From the NCBI GenBank assembly GCA_018398575.1, contig JAGTXZ010000021.1, forward strand, positions 2,418,001 to 2,482,000: a DNA stretch of 64,000 nucleotides, in the 5' to 3' direction. This document shows positions 10,058 through 22,666 of this stretch, one piece after another (the first letter of the stretch is position 1; each line of letters begins with the position of its first letter). This DNA comes from Ampelomyces quisqualis. Lineage: Eukaryota > Ascomycota > Dothideomycetes > Pleosporales > Phaeosphaeriaceae. The position numbers were made by a program, and so were the translations under genes. Below the pieces are notes generated by a model. The model saw only the letters and a list, made by a program, of their open reading frames with translations, was not told the DNA's origin and made no database searches.

Positions 10058-13000
10058 ATGGGGTTGCATTTGGGGCGTTTAGGGAGTTTTTGGTGACGTT
10101 TCGTCGGTAGAGGAGGTTGCTGAGGTGCTTCTAGACTTGGAGTTACGTGCATAATGGTACGAGGAAGAACGACGCTACATCAAGTTTCTTGTCCGTGATC
10201 TCGCATGCCGTCAAATTCTGTGCATTGTGCGTAGCCTGTGAGCGTGCTAGTCTTTTCCCGATTTGTGCTGTAGGCTCCTGCCCTACTAAGACCGCCCATG
10301 ATCCGTACCATTCTGCCCATGTCCCCATTGTCGAGCGCATGAAGTGCGGAGAGCAGTCTCCACCAATCGACGAACAAGTAGCCGCACCAAAGGTAGAGTC
10401 TGCGCACAAACCAGCCTCTCGAACTACCTTGATTGAAAGGAGCCGAAGTCAGAATAAGCCACAGCGTATCTTTGGGGTAAGATTTACCCAGGCTCGCCGA
10501 AACCATTGCCTTGCAAGTAAAGCCGCCAGCGCATGCAAATTTTTCCGCTCTTTTCCCCCAACCAAACGTTGGAGTGATGAGGTTGACCCTCAGGTACTAC
10601 TTCTCCCACGACATAGTGCCACAGTGAGCCTCAGGAACCCAAGATCATCAAGGTCGCCAATTCATCCAAATACATGTATTTTGTAGCAGCAAAGACCTTG
10701 TTCGTCAGCGGAATCTAAGCACTCCGTTGGTCAATACATATCTGGTCGATCCATGTGTGTTTGGAACGTGGTACTGGGAGAGACTCGAGGTGGATCATAT
10801 GCAACTCTTCCGAGATATTCTTGCTCGTGATTAGACGTTGCAACTGTAACAGCATGATGAAAGGTGTCTCAGTAACCTAAAGTTTCTGTCCATCACAAGT
10901 GATGCCTTCACATCGGGCCCTCCTGTGTTGTTTGTCTATATAGGGAAAAGACCAGTGGACGGTCAAGAACGAAATGGCGCTAGGGTCGAGATTGAACATG
11001 TTCGGTTGGGTTGCCTTTGGGATATTTTGTAAAGACGGAAGTTTACGCACGGTTTGTGCTCGTTTTTTATCTTATGCTAACGGCTTTGCTCGTTGCGGAG
11101 GAAGCCTAAGTGGCCGTTTCATCCTGTACAAACCTCTCAAAGACAAAGCAGCGCGTCGTGTTTTTTCCCGTCCTCAGTTCCTGTTACTAACAGAAATGCA
11201 GTACTTGAATTTCGAGTTGATCACTCTGCTAAACTTGTTTGACCAACGGATCTCTAAGAACGTCGGATCCAAGGCCTTGACGAGACTGAACGCCAAACAC
11301 AGGCAAAGTGATTTTTTCGTGATCTCTGAAACTTGGTAGAGAAGATCGAATGGAAGTGTATTATAATAGACATTCAAAGTGTGGCCTTCGACACTAAGGT
11401 CTCATGGCGAATGGATCCGATAATGTCCCCGGCGAGACTGCTTAACACGGAATTGAAATATTCAACTAATCAATTTCCTGTCGCTATGAGTCGCCATAGA
11501 AAATATCCACGGTCTACCCATCTTCTTCGACATTGCGATACTTTGGCAACTCAAAGACTCAAACCTAACCCGACGAGCCGACCAACACAACTGGTCCTGG
11601 ACCGGGTGGAACGGCGGTAATGAATATTTGGAGCACTGGTGCCCCTACTATCCAGCGGTGTACAGAAAGTCAGGTAATTCAGCGGATTGGGTCGCTCCAG
11701 GGACATTGAAACGTCTCGCTGTGTATCATCCCGGACGCGGATTTCAGGCAAACGAGTAAATTCCACGATGATCAAGCACGCAGATCAAAACCGCATGCAA
11801 ACCTCCCTGACGGCTGGAAACAAGAACATCCTCACCAAGAAGATGATTACACCGCTGTTTACTCGCAGGCAGTACTCTTTTTCGCCAATAGTACTCTGCA
11901 CCGTCCCCGTGGCCAAGCTATCCTTTAGGCGCACAAGAGGAATCCACTTGTCTCGCAATCTTTCCCCGGCGAAGAAGAGGAAAAAGGCATCATCACCAAG
12001 CACAAGCGGCGCACTGGTGCCGGGACAAAAGACAGCTACTCTCGCAAGACGTTAGTCCAGCACGCTGTTTCCGTGCTGCGACACGAAGAAAGAAAAAAAA
12101 CTGCGCTCGCAAAATAGAATCCATCTTGGTGCCCCATCGCCATGTAGGAGAAATGCGTATTCGGACGCATGCTTCGCGAAACGAGGATACAGTAATCGTC
12201 TGGGCAAAGTTTCGACGAGGGGCCCATGCACGGGGTTTGAATCGACTTCTCGGCACTCGGCACGCTTCACGAAAAGTAGGAATGGAGCTGCATTAGAGGG
12301 CGTAGTGTGAAAATGCACGGCGCGGTGTAAGTTGATTGTGAAGTAAGATAAATGCTCGAGGTGTAAGAAAAGACAGGTAGATGCGGAAGTCATAGTACAT
12401 CAACACACAGAACATTAATAAGATGCAGAACAACGACGTTGGGTTAATAGGGAAGAAAAGGTGAGCAACATATCTTTCATTTCCATGTTTATCGACACCT
12501 TTTGGGGATGAGGATTGGCTGCTAGACAAGAGACGAGCTCGGCTTCAACTAGCTACGTACGGAGTACATGCATACAAGAATGGGGAGGAGAAAAATAGGT
12601 ATTTCCCCCTTTCTTGATGAAAATCTTTCCATGCGCCATGGACAGAATTACCAAAAAAAACAGTGGGTAAAAGAGAAAGGGAACTGTCTGGCACACGTGC
12701 AGCAGTCCAAAGAGAAGAGAAGAGAAAAAGTGAGGTCTGTGAATGGAAAATACAGAAGGAGAATGTGTTGGCGGAGTATTTACACGGAGATGAGGGAGAT
12801 GTTTGTGTGTTGACGTCAGCGGTCCAAGCGCCAGGAGTATCGTCGGGTATCTGGTAGCGACCGGTCGAAGTCATAACTTCGGTAGGAATGTGTTGGTGTT
12901 TGGTGAAGGTGTATAGATATGAGGACGAACAAAGCAAGAATGTTGGCTGAATGCAGACGCCCGGCGCTGAGTATGCAATGCTTCACAAGAACAAAGTAGC

Positions 13001-13118
13001 TGGCTGTACAGAAGATGATGATAGGAGATCCATCGCTAGTAAATGCCACTTCTTGTGTGGATGTGTGCACCTTAACTTGCGCCTATGCATGTGGAGAGGA
13101 AAGGAAGTTGTGCCATAT
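10058..13118. other. 3-kb intergenic region with no supported gene
   Basis: Many short open frames on both strands (for example 10147-10686 and 10974-11339) but none has a recognisable domain, splice pattern or biased composition. One TACGGAGTAC word lies at 12558-12567 and one TGACGTCA palindrome at 12811-12818. It may hold long untranslated regions or non-coding RNA; I cannot support either. Confidence 0.4.
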
Positions 13119-15569
13119 TCATTGACGGCTGGTGCCCAAGTTCAGCCATGACATGTCAGACTGTGGGTTCTTGGAGGTGTCTTTCGCTCCGTCGGGGCCG
13201 GGGAACATTGTGACAGTGCTGTCGTGACCGACATGCGGAGGGGGATAGAATGAACTCGGCTTATTGTTGGGCATGGCGTCGGACTGCGCTGCCGGCGGTG
13301 CATTGGGACCAGGGAAGACGGTGACGGTGCTGTCTCGGTCCAGTGGCACCCCAATGCGCGGTGGCGAGGGATACATGGAGCTAAACTTGCTCTTGGGCGT
13401 ATCGTCTATTGGCGCAGTGGTACCTTTTCCTGAAGGGAAAACGGTGTGGCTGCTATCCCGCATGTCAGACACCATGTGTGAGATGTTTTGACCCGGATAA
13501 TATGAGCTGAAGCTGCTCTTAGGGTAGATTGAATCCGTGCCGTCAGGGTAGTATGAGCTAGCGCCGTCATGCCTAATGGTGTGGTTGGTATCCAAGACCA
13601 TGCTGCCGGTGTATGTGCTGCTGCCGATTTGGTTGTCGCCAACTGGAGTCCAACTCTCCACGGGTTGACGGACATGGTGGTCCTCGTGGGCGCTTACTCC
13701 CGACTTCGTGCTACCAGTGGAGTTGGCACGTCCAAGCTCGGCCTGCATAGGTTGCACTTGGTGAGGCAGGGTTGCTGTTGAACTTCCTAGCGTTGGGCTG
13801 CCGCTCGCCACACTGCTCAGACGCTGTCCGTCGAATTTGGGGATTTCGAGTGGTGCAATTTGCTGCGATGGGCTGTGGTTGTACACGCGCGACTCTGTGT
13901 AGTGCGACTGGCTGGCAGTACTAGTCCGGTCTGACGCGTACGATGATCGACCAGGCGGCATATTTGCCAGGTTAGTTGCTTCATTGTTCGCAAAGTAACG
14001 GCTCCATCCCGAGCTGCGAGCTCTGGGGTTCGCCTTGGCAGCAACTGGTACACGTCCCGAGTTTTGGCGTATCATGGTCTCGGGTATCCGCTCAGGCTTC
14101 AGGTCGAATTTCGACATTTCAACCGGCTCCGAATAACCCAGTGGGCTAGTCTTCTTGACCAACCCTGCCTGGCTAGCATCGCTCGCCATATTCTTCTTGT
14201 GTCCAGCTCCTCGACCCTGAATGATGGCTAGAGACGTGCTTGAGTCGTTGCCCAAGTTGTAATGGTGTGTCACTTCAGATCCACCAGCTTCTTTCATGAA
14301 GTCGGCTCCACGGTCGGCAAAGCTCATGCGATCTTTCTCGACATAACCTTGGCTCTGCTTGCTCTTCTTCTTCCTGTACCTCAAGCAAAACAAGGTGAGG
14401 ATGAGTATGGCGGCGATACCAAGTATGGTTCCCAGCGTAGCTCCAAAAACAGTGAGCGTTTTTCCCTTGTGGCTGGGCGCAGCTGCTGGTGCGACGGCAC
14501 CGGCACTTGAGCTTGGGATGGTGGAAGAGGCAGGTGTTGAAGTAGGGGCGCTCGTAGGTGACATCGTCGATGAGCTTTCCGAGTTTCTAATGATTTGCTG
14601 TCCAGCGAACAAGGCGGTTGTGTTCATCCATGAGTTTTCTTTGGTATTGAACAAGACGATGGGATCGGTCTGGTTGCCTCCACTTGCCACGGTGAGGCCT
14701 TGGGCGTCTTGTGCTAGGGAATAACCTGACCGCGCAGACCTGGGTGCATATGTTGAGTTGTACTCTGGCCAATTGTCTACGGTGACACGCTTCTTTTTTC
14801 CAGGTGTCGCGCCGACAGCGGCTGGGGTACCATCTTCCTTCAGTAGCAAGGTGCGATCGACCTTGTTTGGCGTCACGCTCATGTCGAACGTCTCGAGGAC
14901 CTTGCTCTTTCCCTTTCCAGATACGACGGTGCATTGTACAGCCTCGGGGTTCACGATGGGCTGCGCGAGGGCGACACCTAGGTCTTGCCAGCCAGATGCT
15001 TCGCTGAATTTCCAGATGGCAGTGTTGGCAGCGCCGCCTCCTACGAGGAGGGCGGAGTCGCCGTCCACGGCCATGAGCATTGGTTTCACAGAGGGGGGTG
15101 CGCCTAATGAGGGCATGCTCTGGACGTTGTATGGTGATTCGGTAGAAATGAGAAAGGTTTCCGAAGATGGACCGAAGTCTCCTTCCTTTTGCGACCCAGA
15201 GTAGACCAACAGCTTCTTCGATTTCTCCAAGAAGACGGCGCCGTGGCTTAGTCGATTTTGCGTGGTCCAGCTTGACGAGCGTTGCCAGTCCCACTTCTTG
15301 TTGGCGAATGTGTAGTGCATCAGCCCAGGGTAGTCCCAGGTTGCGGCCGTTGCGTTGACTAGTCCTCCAACTACAAACATCTTTCCAGCGGGGCCCGCGT
15401 TGACGCAGGTTGCGCCTGTGAGGGAAATGTCCATGGGCATTGCCTTCCATTCGGCGCCCTCTTGCAGCTTGAGCGATTGGAACCCAGCGGACGAGTAGAC
15501 GTAGAGGGTGCCGTCGTGAACGATAGAACAATGGCCGTTCAGCGGGTACTTGGGGTCTGTGTAACCCAT
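13119..15569 (-). CDS. Kelch/galactose-oxidase-like single-pass membrane protein
   Basis: Function unknown. Single exon, 816 residues from the ATG at 15569 (MGYTDPKYPLNG). The frame is open further upstream to 15839 but that part is Pro/Arg-rich and looks untranslated. Residues 1 to about 330 resemble Kelch-type beta-propeller blades (SIVHDGTLYVYSSAG, GKMFVVGGLV, DSALLVGGGA, GLTVASGGNQ). A Ser/Thr/Pro stalk covers about 331-369. A transmembrane helix covers about 371-395 (TLTVFGATLGTILGIAAILI onward), ending in a stop-transfer RYRKKK. The cytosolic tail of about 420 residues is Ser-rich and contains a repeated module (see findings). No clear signal peptide was seen at the chosen start. The layout, extracellular propeller plus long phospho-prone tail, suggests a surface sensor; that is inference. 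Confidence 0.85.
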   Translation of the reverse strand: MGYTDPKYPLNGHCSIVHDGTLYVYSSAGFQSLKLQEGAEWKAMPMDISLTGATCVNAGPAGKMFVVGGLVNATAATWDYPGLMHYTFANKKWDWQRSSSWTTQNRLSHGAVFLEKSKKLLVYSGSQKEGDFGPSSETFLISTESPYNVQSMPSLGAPPSVKPMLMAVDGDSALLVGGGAANTAIWKFSEASGWQDLGVALAQPIVNPEAVQCTVVSGKGKSKVLETFDMSVTPNKVDRTLLLKEDGTPAAVGATPGKKKRVTVDNWPEYNSTYAPRSARSGYSLAQDAQGLTVASGGNQTDPIVLFNTKENSWMNTTALFAGQQIIRNSESSSTMSPTSAPTSTPASSTIPSSSAGAVAPAAAPSHKGKTLTVFGATLGTILGIAAILILTLFCLRYRKKKSKQSQGYVEKDRMSFADRGADFMKEAGGSEVTHHYNLGNDSSTSLAIIQGRGAGHKKNMASDASQAGLVKKTSPLGYSEPVEMSKFDLKPERIPETMIRQNSGRVPVAAKANPRARSSGWSRYFANNEATNLANMPPGRSSYASDRTSTASQSHYTESRVYNHSPSQQIAPLEIPKFDGQRLSSVASGSPTLGSSTATLPHQVQPMQAELGRANSTGSTKSGVSAHEDHHVRQPVESWTPVGDNQIGSSTYTGSMVLDTNHTIRHDGASSYYPDGTDSIYPKSSFSSYYPGQNISHMVSDMRDSSHTVFPSGKGTTAPIDDTPKSKFSSMYPSPPRIGVPLDRDSTVTVFPGPNAPPAAQSDAMPNNKPSSFYPPPHVGHDSTVTMFPGPDGAKDTSKNPQSDMSWLNLGTSRQ

Positions 15570-18045
15570 GGTCGGCGTGGGCAATGGAGGTTGATGGCGT
15601 GGTGCGGGGGCAGGCGCGAGGGACGACGGCCTTGTGCACCGGGAGAGCTTCCAGCGACCGACTATGTTTCTTTCCGGATTCGCATGACGGGGCGCACACA
15701 AAGACCAGAGGGTGCGTTTCGGCAAATCGAGGGGCGGCAGGAGCGAGTGAGACTGGGCAGCCGGGAATGCGGAGAGAGCGACGGGCGACACTCTGTCAAA
15801 GAGGGGTGGGAGGTGTTGCAAAAGGAGAGGCAGCGGCACGGCACAGCGGTGTGCAAGGGGACGTCGGGGGGTGAGGCTGTTCAGGCACTCGTGCGCGGTG
15901 GCGGCAGCGCAGGAGAGACGGCGGCGAGGTGAGCGAGAGGGAGCTCGTTTGGCGGCCGCTTTCAGGGTCCGTGCAAGGGCGCGTCTTGGCCCCAGTCCCG
16001 GCCCCCTTATTCGCTGCGACCCCTGGCCTAACGCGGCTGAGGTGCACGAGTCACGACTAGTCTAGTTACTAGTAGTCTCCAGGGCTGCCTGTTGCTGGCC
16101 GCGGCGCCATTGCTGGCTGCACCCTCGAGCACGCGAACAAGAAGACATGTGTGCGCCTGCATCGCCATGGAGGCAGTGAGGGAGCTGGCACCCCCGATGC
16201 GCCCATCTGAACCTTCTCACGTCTACGTACTCCGTACCGTGTCGCCCTCTTGAAACTTCAACGGGCTGGGATGACCCGCCCTCCCAGCCCCTTCGCGAAT
16301 CAGGCCAGGGCCCAGGCCGCTATGCATTACTCTCCGTATTGCGGTGACATTACGGAAACCACAGGACTCAGGAGTGCACGTCGAGAGGTCGAGCACCCGT
16401 CGTCGACCTCGTCACCCTGAATAAATCCTGCGCGCAACGTGCCGTCGTTCGCCCGACATCACATCTCCATCACACTGGCACGCGACCGATTCGAAATGCC
16501 GGACCTTCATGGCATGATCGCAATGTCCAGGCGCGCGCTCGACCGTCACTTGAGTGACCGCAGTGGACTGTGGTAGTGGTGTGCGCGCCAAGCCCACCTC
16601 TAAAACCGACTAACGCCCTTGCTCAGAGCACACAGAGCTGAGAGGACCCGGAAACGTGATTGCTTTCCACCTCTTAGATATTGACGACAAGCAGCTACCC
16701 TATCTGGACGCCCAACATCGATTCCCGCCTGGCGACTTGCCGCATCCAACCACCCTACCATGCGCGTCTTGCCACCGTGCGCAATCTATCCAAAGTCAGA
16801 CTCTGGGGTAGGGCTTTAGTACCCAGAGACACAAGCACGCGCTCTTCAGTGCGGCACCGGCAGATCCACGCGCTTGCCGACAGACTCATCGCACGCGTCC
16901 ATCTGCGCATAGCTTCCCGCATGGTTCTTGCTGCCTCTATTCTTCTCGCTGCGTCCCGCGAAACGCCCATCGCATCCACGACTCCAGGTAAGCAGCGGGG
17001 ACCTTGTTGTCCACCTCACCTCGCCTTGTATGCTGTGTCATGCGATTGCGCAACACATACGGAGTATTTCCCCACAATGCCTGAGAGTGAATCCCGGCTG
17101 GTACACGGCACCAAATCCACCATTAGACATTCTTACGCGCTCACCCACATCCGTGTTTGTAGATGCCAAAGTAGATAAACCGATTGTGTTTTGTCTCGTA
17201 CAGAATAAGGATGGAGGCTTTTGTCGAGTTGACCAAATCACACCACCGTGGGCTGTGAGGGTTGTGCGTCGAGCACTAGAGCATTCTACCACTATTGACT
17301 GACTCCACACCGAGCGTGCGTCTTGTATGCGCCCCCGTGAGGGGCGGCAAGATAGCAGACATTGGAAACCGTTAACACACGTCTCTTTGTCAAAGGGATG
17401 TGTTATGGTCTCTCCCGCTATGTACGGATAGGGATGGGGTGCGATGCACGGTATTACTTTGGAATGCCCGCGCACTTGAACGTTCATGCTACCCACGTAG
17501 GGTGAATGGTTCCATCGTCGGGTGCTTGTCAAGCATGACGTTGCGGACATGAATTGTTATTTCAAAGTAGCAATAATCTATTGGTTGCTGTGATGTTTCT
17601 CGCCATCAAACCATCTCCTTCATTGGTTCCTCGAAGACGGTCTGCAGGCGAGCAATGACGGTAAGCCATTGTGTGTTTGATCTTCGCTAGTCGTATAGCC
17701 TCATTCATCCATGATATTGGTTGATGGGTAGATATTCTAGCGGGGGTGCACAAAAGGTCACGCATGGCATCACGACCAAGGAGGAGTAGCAGTTCCCATT
17801 CATTGTCGTACTCCAAGTCCTCGTGGTATCATCTCAAAAGAAAAGCTTCGACAGAGCCGGATGATGGCAGGTCCATTGTTCGGGCTAGAAGCCGGTATAA
17901 CGCCCTGCTTTTTCATGCACTGTGGCATGCCCAGACCTTGAACCGATGATATGCATTCCGTCTACTCGTTACGAAAAGGGTAGCTCGTGCTGACCCTGGG
18001 CGTCGAAGCCGTGAAGTGTCGTCAAGTACGACTACCATTTGCCGC
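15570..18045. other. 2.5-kb intergenic region with no supported gene
   Basis: Includes the promoter of the Kelch-type gene and the 3' flank of the L26 gene. TACGGAGTA-family words occur at 16227-16236 and 17058-17066. The open frames here lack ATG starts or recognisable content. Confidence 0.4.
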
Positions 18046-18601
18046 TTATGCCTGGCTTCTCTTCTTCTTCTCCTCGCGGCCGGCACTCTTGCGCTCCAGG
18101 ATCTTCTCTCGGTCCTTGTCGAGCTTGAGCTTGGTGACGACGACCTTTGATGGGGCGAGGGGAATGGGGACGGATTGGCCGTTGGACTTTTCGCGAACAA
18201 CTGTGTGGCTGGTGAGTATCAATTCTCGGTGTCGGTTGGAAATACGCACTGCCGTTGACGTGAATGCAGTACTTCAGACGGTAGACAGAGGTGACCTTGC
18301 CCTCACGTCCCTTGTTGCTACCGCGCACAACCATGATCTCGTCCTGCAGAAACTTAGCACACAATGGCAGCTGGGCACAGGCGATGATACTTACATCCTT
18401 ACGGATGGGGATACTGCGCACGCCGTGCTTCTCGCGGAGCTCCTTACTCAGAGGCGCCTGAAGATGTTAGAACATAGCCATCCAAGATGTTCTTCGTCTT
18501 CATACGCTCATGATGACCCGACGCACACTACTCGGTGCACCGAAGTGCGCCTTTCGCGATTTGCGGCGAGAGCTCGCGACCTGTGCCTGAACCTTGGTCA
18601 T
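18046..18601 (-). CDS. RPL26: Cytosolic 60S ribosomal protein L26 (uL24)
   Basis: Large-subunit protein near the polypeptide exit tunnel. Four exons on the minus strand, 18601-18506, 18457-18395, 18343-18250 and 18200-18046, encode 135 residues, the normal size. The start MTKVQAQVASSRRKSRKAHF is the conserved L26 N-terminus. The KOW motif spans DEIMVVRGSNKGREGKVTSV. The C-terminus VVVTKLKLDKDREKILERK is also characteristic. Introns are 48, 51 and 49 bases, each with GT-AG ends. Many small introns in a highly expressed ribosomal gene are normal for filamentous fungi. It is divergent from the AT-hook protein gene with 411 bases between starts. Confidence 0.96.
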
Positions 18602-19012
18602 TTTTGCTGTAGATTTGTGATTGTCGGGTTAGTGAGGGGAGTCGTCGTGTCGACATTCGCAAAATTGAAGTTCGGTGCGCTTAGGCGAGCGGAGAGCGGA
18701 GAAACGTCTCTCCTACGTTAGCTTCGTAGCATCACTATCTCCACCTAGCGCGTCACCGCTAACTTCAAGCATCCCAGTAAATCTACCTTCACCTTAACCA
18801 TCTACGCGTCGCAAGCGGTGAGCTGGCGCGTCATCACGCGCACTAGCTTTGCCAAGTGCATCACGCAGCTTCAGACGCGCCGTTGGCAAACAGAGCGCCA
18901 CCCGTACATCGCAACCCGACGTCAACCGCAGTGTTGCCGCGCCCATGCTTCCATTCAGAGTCAGCGGCACTACGGTATCTGAAGAGTTGCATATTCTCTA
19001 GACACTGTCAAG
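18602..19012. promoter_or_regulatory. Divergent intergenic region, RPL26 / AT-hook zinc-finger gene
   Basis: 411 bases between opposite starts; expected to hold the ribosomal-protein promoter. No gene was supported inside. Confidence 0.4.
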
Positions 19013-22000
19013 ATGTCGTCCAACAACTACAGCCAATACAATTACCCGTACCAACAAACGTCCGCTCAGCAGTACTCGGCATATCAAACCGCGCCCGCCT
19101 CAAACAACGTCGCCCCCGCGCAACGTCAATATCAACAGCCAGCCACGACCCAAGGAAATGACTACATTGCCTACCAAGCACAATCATATAGCGGTCAGAG
19201 TGCTGGGTACGGAGCGGGGCAAGACAACTCCTGGAATGGCAGTAGCTATGGCGGAACTCGAGAGACAACGAGTCGCGCCGCAGAAGTGTTGCGCAATATG
19301 AGCAACAATTCGTACACGCACGGCAGTACAACGGAAAACCCAACGAATTTCTCAACGTCCAACAGCGCTGCTTCACAGGCTGCACGCTACGTCGCCGACA
19401 ATTCACAGTCACCACGAGTGCAGCCGCAGCAACCACAACAGGGCCAGTCCGCATATGGCCAGTCGCAGAATCGACCGCGAAGCGTCAACACGAATCGCAA
19501 CCAGCAGACGAACAGCCGGGGGTTGCCCTCTCCAGCAACTGCAGTTGGTTATTCCTCACAGCGAGCGCAAACGATATACAACCAGCAACAGCAGGGCCCC
19601 GCAAGTTCCGCCCAGCCTCAGTACAGTAACAACTCTTCTCTTCCGACAACCTCTGCAAGGATTGCCACTATGCCATCTGTTGCGCCTCAGCAATACACCG
19701 ATTATGACCGACGACAGCTCGCCAGTGTTGATGCCTCTCGTAAAAATCCGACCGCCCCGTCGATAGCATCGTACAACTATAACAACACACCCGCAATCGT
19801 CCCACCTGGACCGCTTGCACCCCCGGCCTCTAGTGTTGCTGAAACATACATTAATCAGGGCTCTATCACGGTGGATCCCACGGCAGTATACGATCCTTGG
19901 CCTGAATATCAGAGGAAACAGGAAGCCATTCTCGCTCAAAAGGCAGTGGAAGATGCCGCACGCACAGAAGAGGAACGAGTCGCAGAAGAGGCCCGCAAGG
20001 TAGAGGAGGCAAAGAAGGAGGACGAGCGCAAGCGTCAAAAGGCACAGCTCGAAGCAAGCCAACCAAAGTCAAAAGCGATGAATGCCCAGGAGCATCAAAA
20101 AAGCGCCGCTGAACACACTTTGGCAGTTTCAGGAGCGCCGACGTCCCCTGGCAATGCCCTAGAGGCAGAAATACGTGCGATGATGGCGAAGATGCGGGAG
20201 CTGAACAGTAAAGATCCGGCACTGCTGGCACGTATCTGGGAAGAAGAAAGGAGAGCCAAGGCGGCCCCCAAGTCACCCACGGCTCAGAACAAATCCGCTG
20301 CACCAACGAGTGCAACCGCTTCTGTACAGCTTGTGCAAGAAAACACCCCAAAGGTTCCGAATCAAAAGAAGAAGGCGGCTCCCAAAGAAGCCAATAGTAC
20401 AAGCGCTACCAAATCAGCTACTGCGACACTCGCCACGGGCGCACCAACAAGGGCTCAACATCAGGCAGGTCCAAATTCACGCTCCGCTGGTTCTACAATA
20501 TGGCCACCCGAGAAGAAGACCCAACTGGCTGCAGTTGCTGCTGCGTACCTTACCACTTCGAATTCGACCAAGCCAATGGAACCTAGTCAGGTACTTAGAA
20601 TGCTGGATGGTAATCCTTCTTACATCGAGCTCTGCGAGCAATTGGAACGAATGGGCTTCAAACTTGATCGTGCGAGTTTCGCAAAAACCCTCCTCACTGC
20701 GGTACCGGATGTCAATTCCTCGACTCGCAAAGTGGCATCACAGCCGCTAGCAGGGCATCAAGTTCAAGTACCTCCTGCCGTTATGAAGAAGGAAATTGCC
20801 ACACCCGCCGCGGCCAGCCCATCGTTGACGTCCGCTGCTGCCACTCCAGCAAACACGCCATCGTATCGGCCTTTCCCCAACAATGCGATGCCTGCTGCTA
20901 CGCCAGTTCCCGTAGCTGAAATGATTCCCATCAAACCGGGGCTGAAGCCACCAGCAAACAAGGAAGAGGCCGCACGGAAACGAAATCTTTCTGATTTGAT
21001 CGATATGACGTTGCTATCCGATGACGAAGACATAAGACCTCCACCAAAGCGACACAACGCAGACACCATGTATGCATATGGCTCCACTCACATCAACCTC
21101 GACGACGCCATGATTGTCGACAGCGAACCTGCGTTCAACAACTTTCCTATAGCCAGTGTTCCAGCTCGTACGGCTCCTGAGCCTGTCCCACAGCCAGCTC
21201 CCTTGCCTGAGCGGGAGGTGCGCTATGTGGCTGACCTTCTAGACAAGAAGAAGGCACTGCGACGGAATAATTACAACCCTGCAACGATCGCGCGAGACGT
21301 CCTCCTGGCGTGCGGACGGCATCCGTCAGAGAGACAGCTCAATCAACATCTAGAGGTCCTGAGGACGAACCTGTCTATTGGCTTCGAGTCAGACCTGAGC
21401 ACAATCAAGTGGGACTTACTCGATCCAGGCAAACCACCACCAGGTTACTTCAAGGCCAGCGTCCAGGCGCTCACTGAAGATGCTGATGATGAAGATGATT
21501 CCGAAGATGAGGACAACGAAGCGCGTGCGCGGGCACAATCGAATGCGATTGGTGGTTATGGTGGGGCAAAGGTCCAAGCTTTACCCGAGGCCATCAACCC
21601 GTTCAAACCCAAGAAACGGGGTCGACCGCCGCGACATTCATTCCCTAACGATAGCACTGTGTCCACACCCAAGCGCTCTCCAAGCACGGCCGACATGAGT
21701 GCTAGTGCTCCGCGTCCAAGCGCTGCAAGTGTCGGCTACGCTGCCTTCCGCTCTGCCACAGAATACGGACCTGACGGACAACCACTGCCGAAGAAGAAAG
21801 GGCGTCCTGTCGGCTGGAGAAAGGCGATCCATGGTTCTCCTGCTGCGCAATCGAAGCTGAATGCTAACGGAAGCTCGACACCCTCCAATGACCATCGACC
21901 CTCGCAACCTAGCAGTCTACGCAACGTCAACAATGGACCGAATGATCCAATACGCATTGATTCCCGATCTCCCAGTATTGCGAACCGGGTCACTCTCTAC

Positions 22001-22666
22001 CAGTCCTACAAATGCAAGTGGCAGAACTGTTCTGCTGAGCTTCACAATCTTGAGACGCTTAAGAAGCATGTGTTCAAAGTGCACAGAAACCAAACGCTTC
22101 GCAACACGCTGGACTGCCTCTGGGATGACTGCGGCAAGGAAGTCGTGAACTCGGACCCGACGACCAATATGACGCTGGTGAAGCATGCACCTGTCACTTT
22201 TGATCTGGAGAGTCACTGGCGCGACCATATACAAAAACGTCACTTCGATCCACTTTCGTGGGAACTTGGTGATGGACCAGCCAGTGGTCTTTCTGGTAAC
22301 GAAGATTAGGCGCCGACGAAAGCCTTCAGAGTTCTGACAGACTTGACAGACGCACATGATTCTGAGGCGTACTTGAGCGATGCACAGGGTCGTCGTGTAA
22401 CCCCTCGCATTACAGCAGATTCTAGTCGCGCAGAGAGAGACCAAACACCATTGCATAATCACACTTCTGCTTCTCGAGGCCGACCACCGAAGAACACAAA
22501 GGAACAAGAAGCGCATGAGGCGCAAGAGCGTTTGATATCGCAGAAAAAGCGCATTGGCGGTCCGGGTATGGACCGGGGAGGCGCGACGCTCGTGAACGAT
22601 AAGCGCAGGAGAGGGTTCAATGACAGTGATGGGGCAGAGGAGGAGCTTGTCGACGTAGAGGACTAA
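19013..22666 (+). CDS. Large AT-hook and C2H2 zinc-finger protein, probable chromatin or transcription factor
   Basis: Nuclear DNA-binding protein of unknown specific role. Exons 19013-22295 and 22341-22666 give 1202 residues. Residues 1 to about 250 are Gln/Ser/Tyr-rich and low complexity. About 295-360 is a charged coiled coil (EEERVAEEARKVEEAKKEDE). Basic AT-hook-like motifs follow: KKRGRPPRHS, KKKGRPVGWRK and, in exon 2, RGRPPK. A C2H2-like finger sits near the end (CKWQNCSAELHNLETLKKH then FKVH), with a second degenerate pair (CLWDDC and later HWRDHIQKRH). The apparent TAG at 22307 lies in a 45-base intron with donor GTAACG; splicing restores the frame into SDLTDAHDSEAYLSDAQG. The last exon is acidic. 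The 3' exon choice is by frame and composition. Confidence 0.85.

Noticed and set aside
10147..10686. 179-codon plus-strand frame
   Set aside because: No domain, no codon-like composition, overlaps equally open frames on the other strand, start is not supported.
12200..12270. tRNA-like GGTTTGAATC segment
   Set aside because: No matching T stem, D arm or acceptor stem could be built around it.
13119..15839. N-terminal 90-residue extension of the Kelch-type protein
   Set aside because: Pro/Arg-rich, unlike a signal peptide; propeller begins right after the ATG at 15569.
16681..17178. 165-codon plus-strand frame
   Set aside because: Begins with TTG, Arg/Ser-biased shadow-like composition, no recognisable content.
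22307..22309. Possible stop-codon readthrough (TAG followed by a long in-frame extension)
   Set aside because: A 45-base GT-AG intron removes the TAG and keeps frame, so readthrough is unnecessary.
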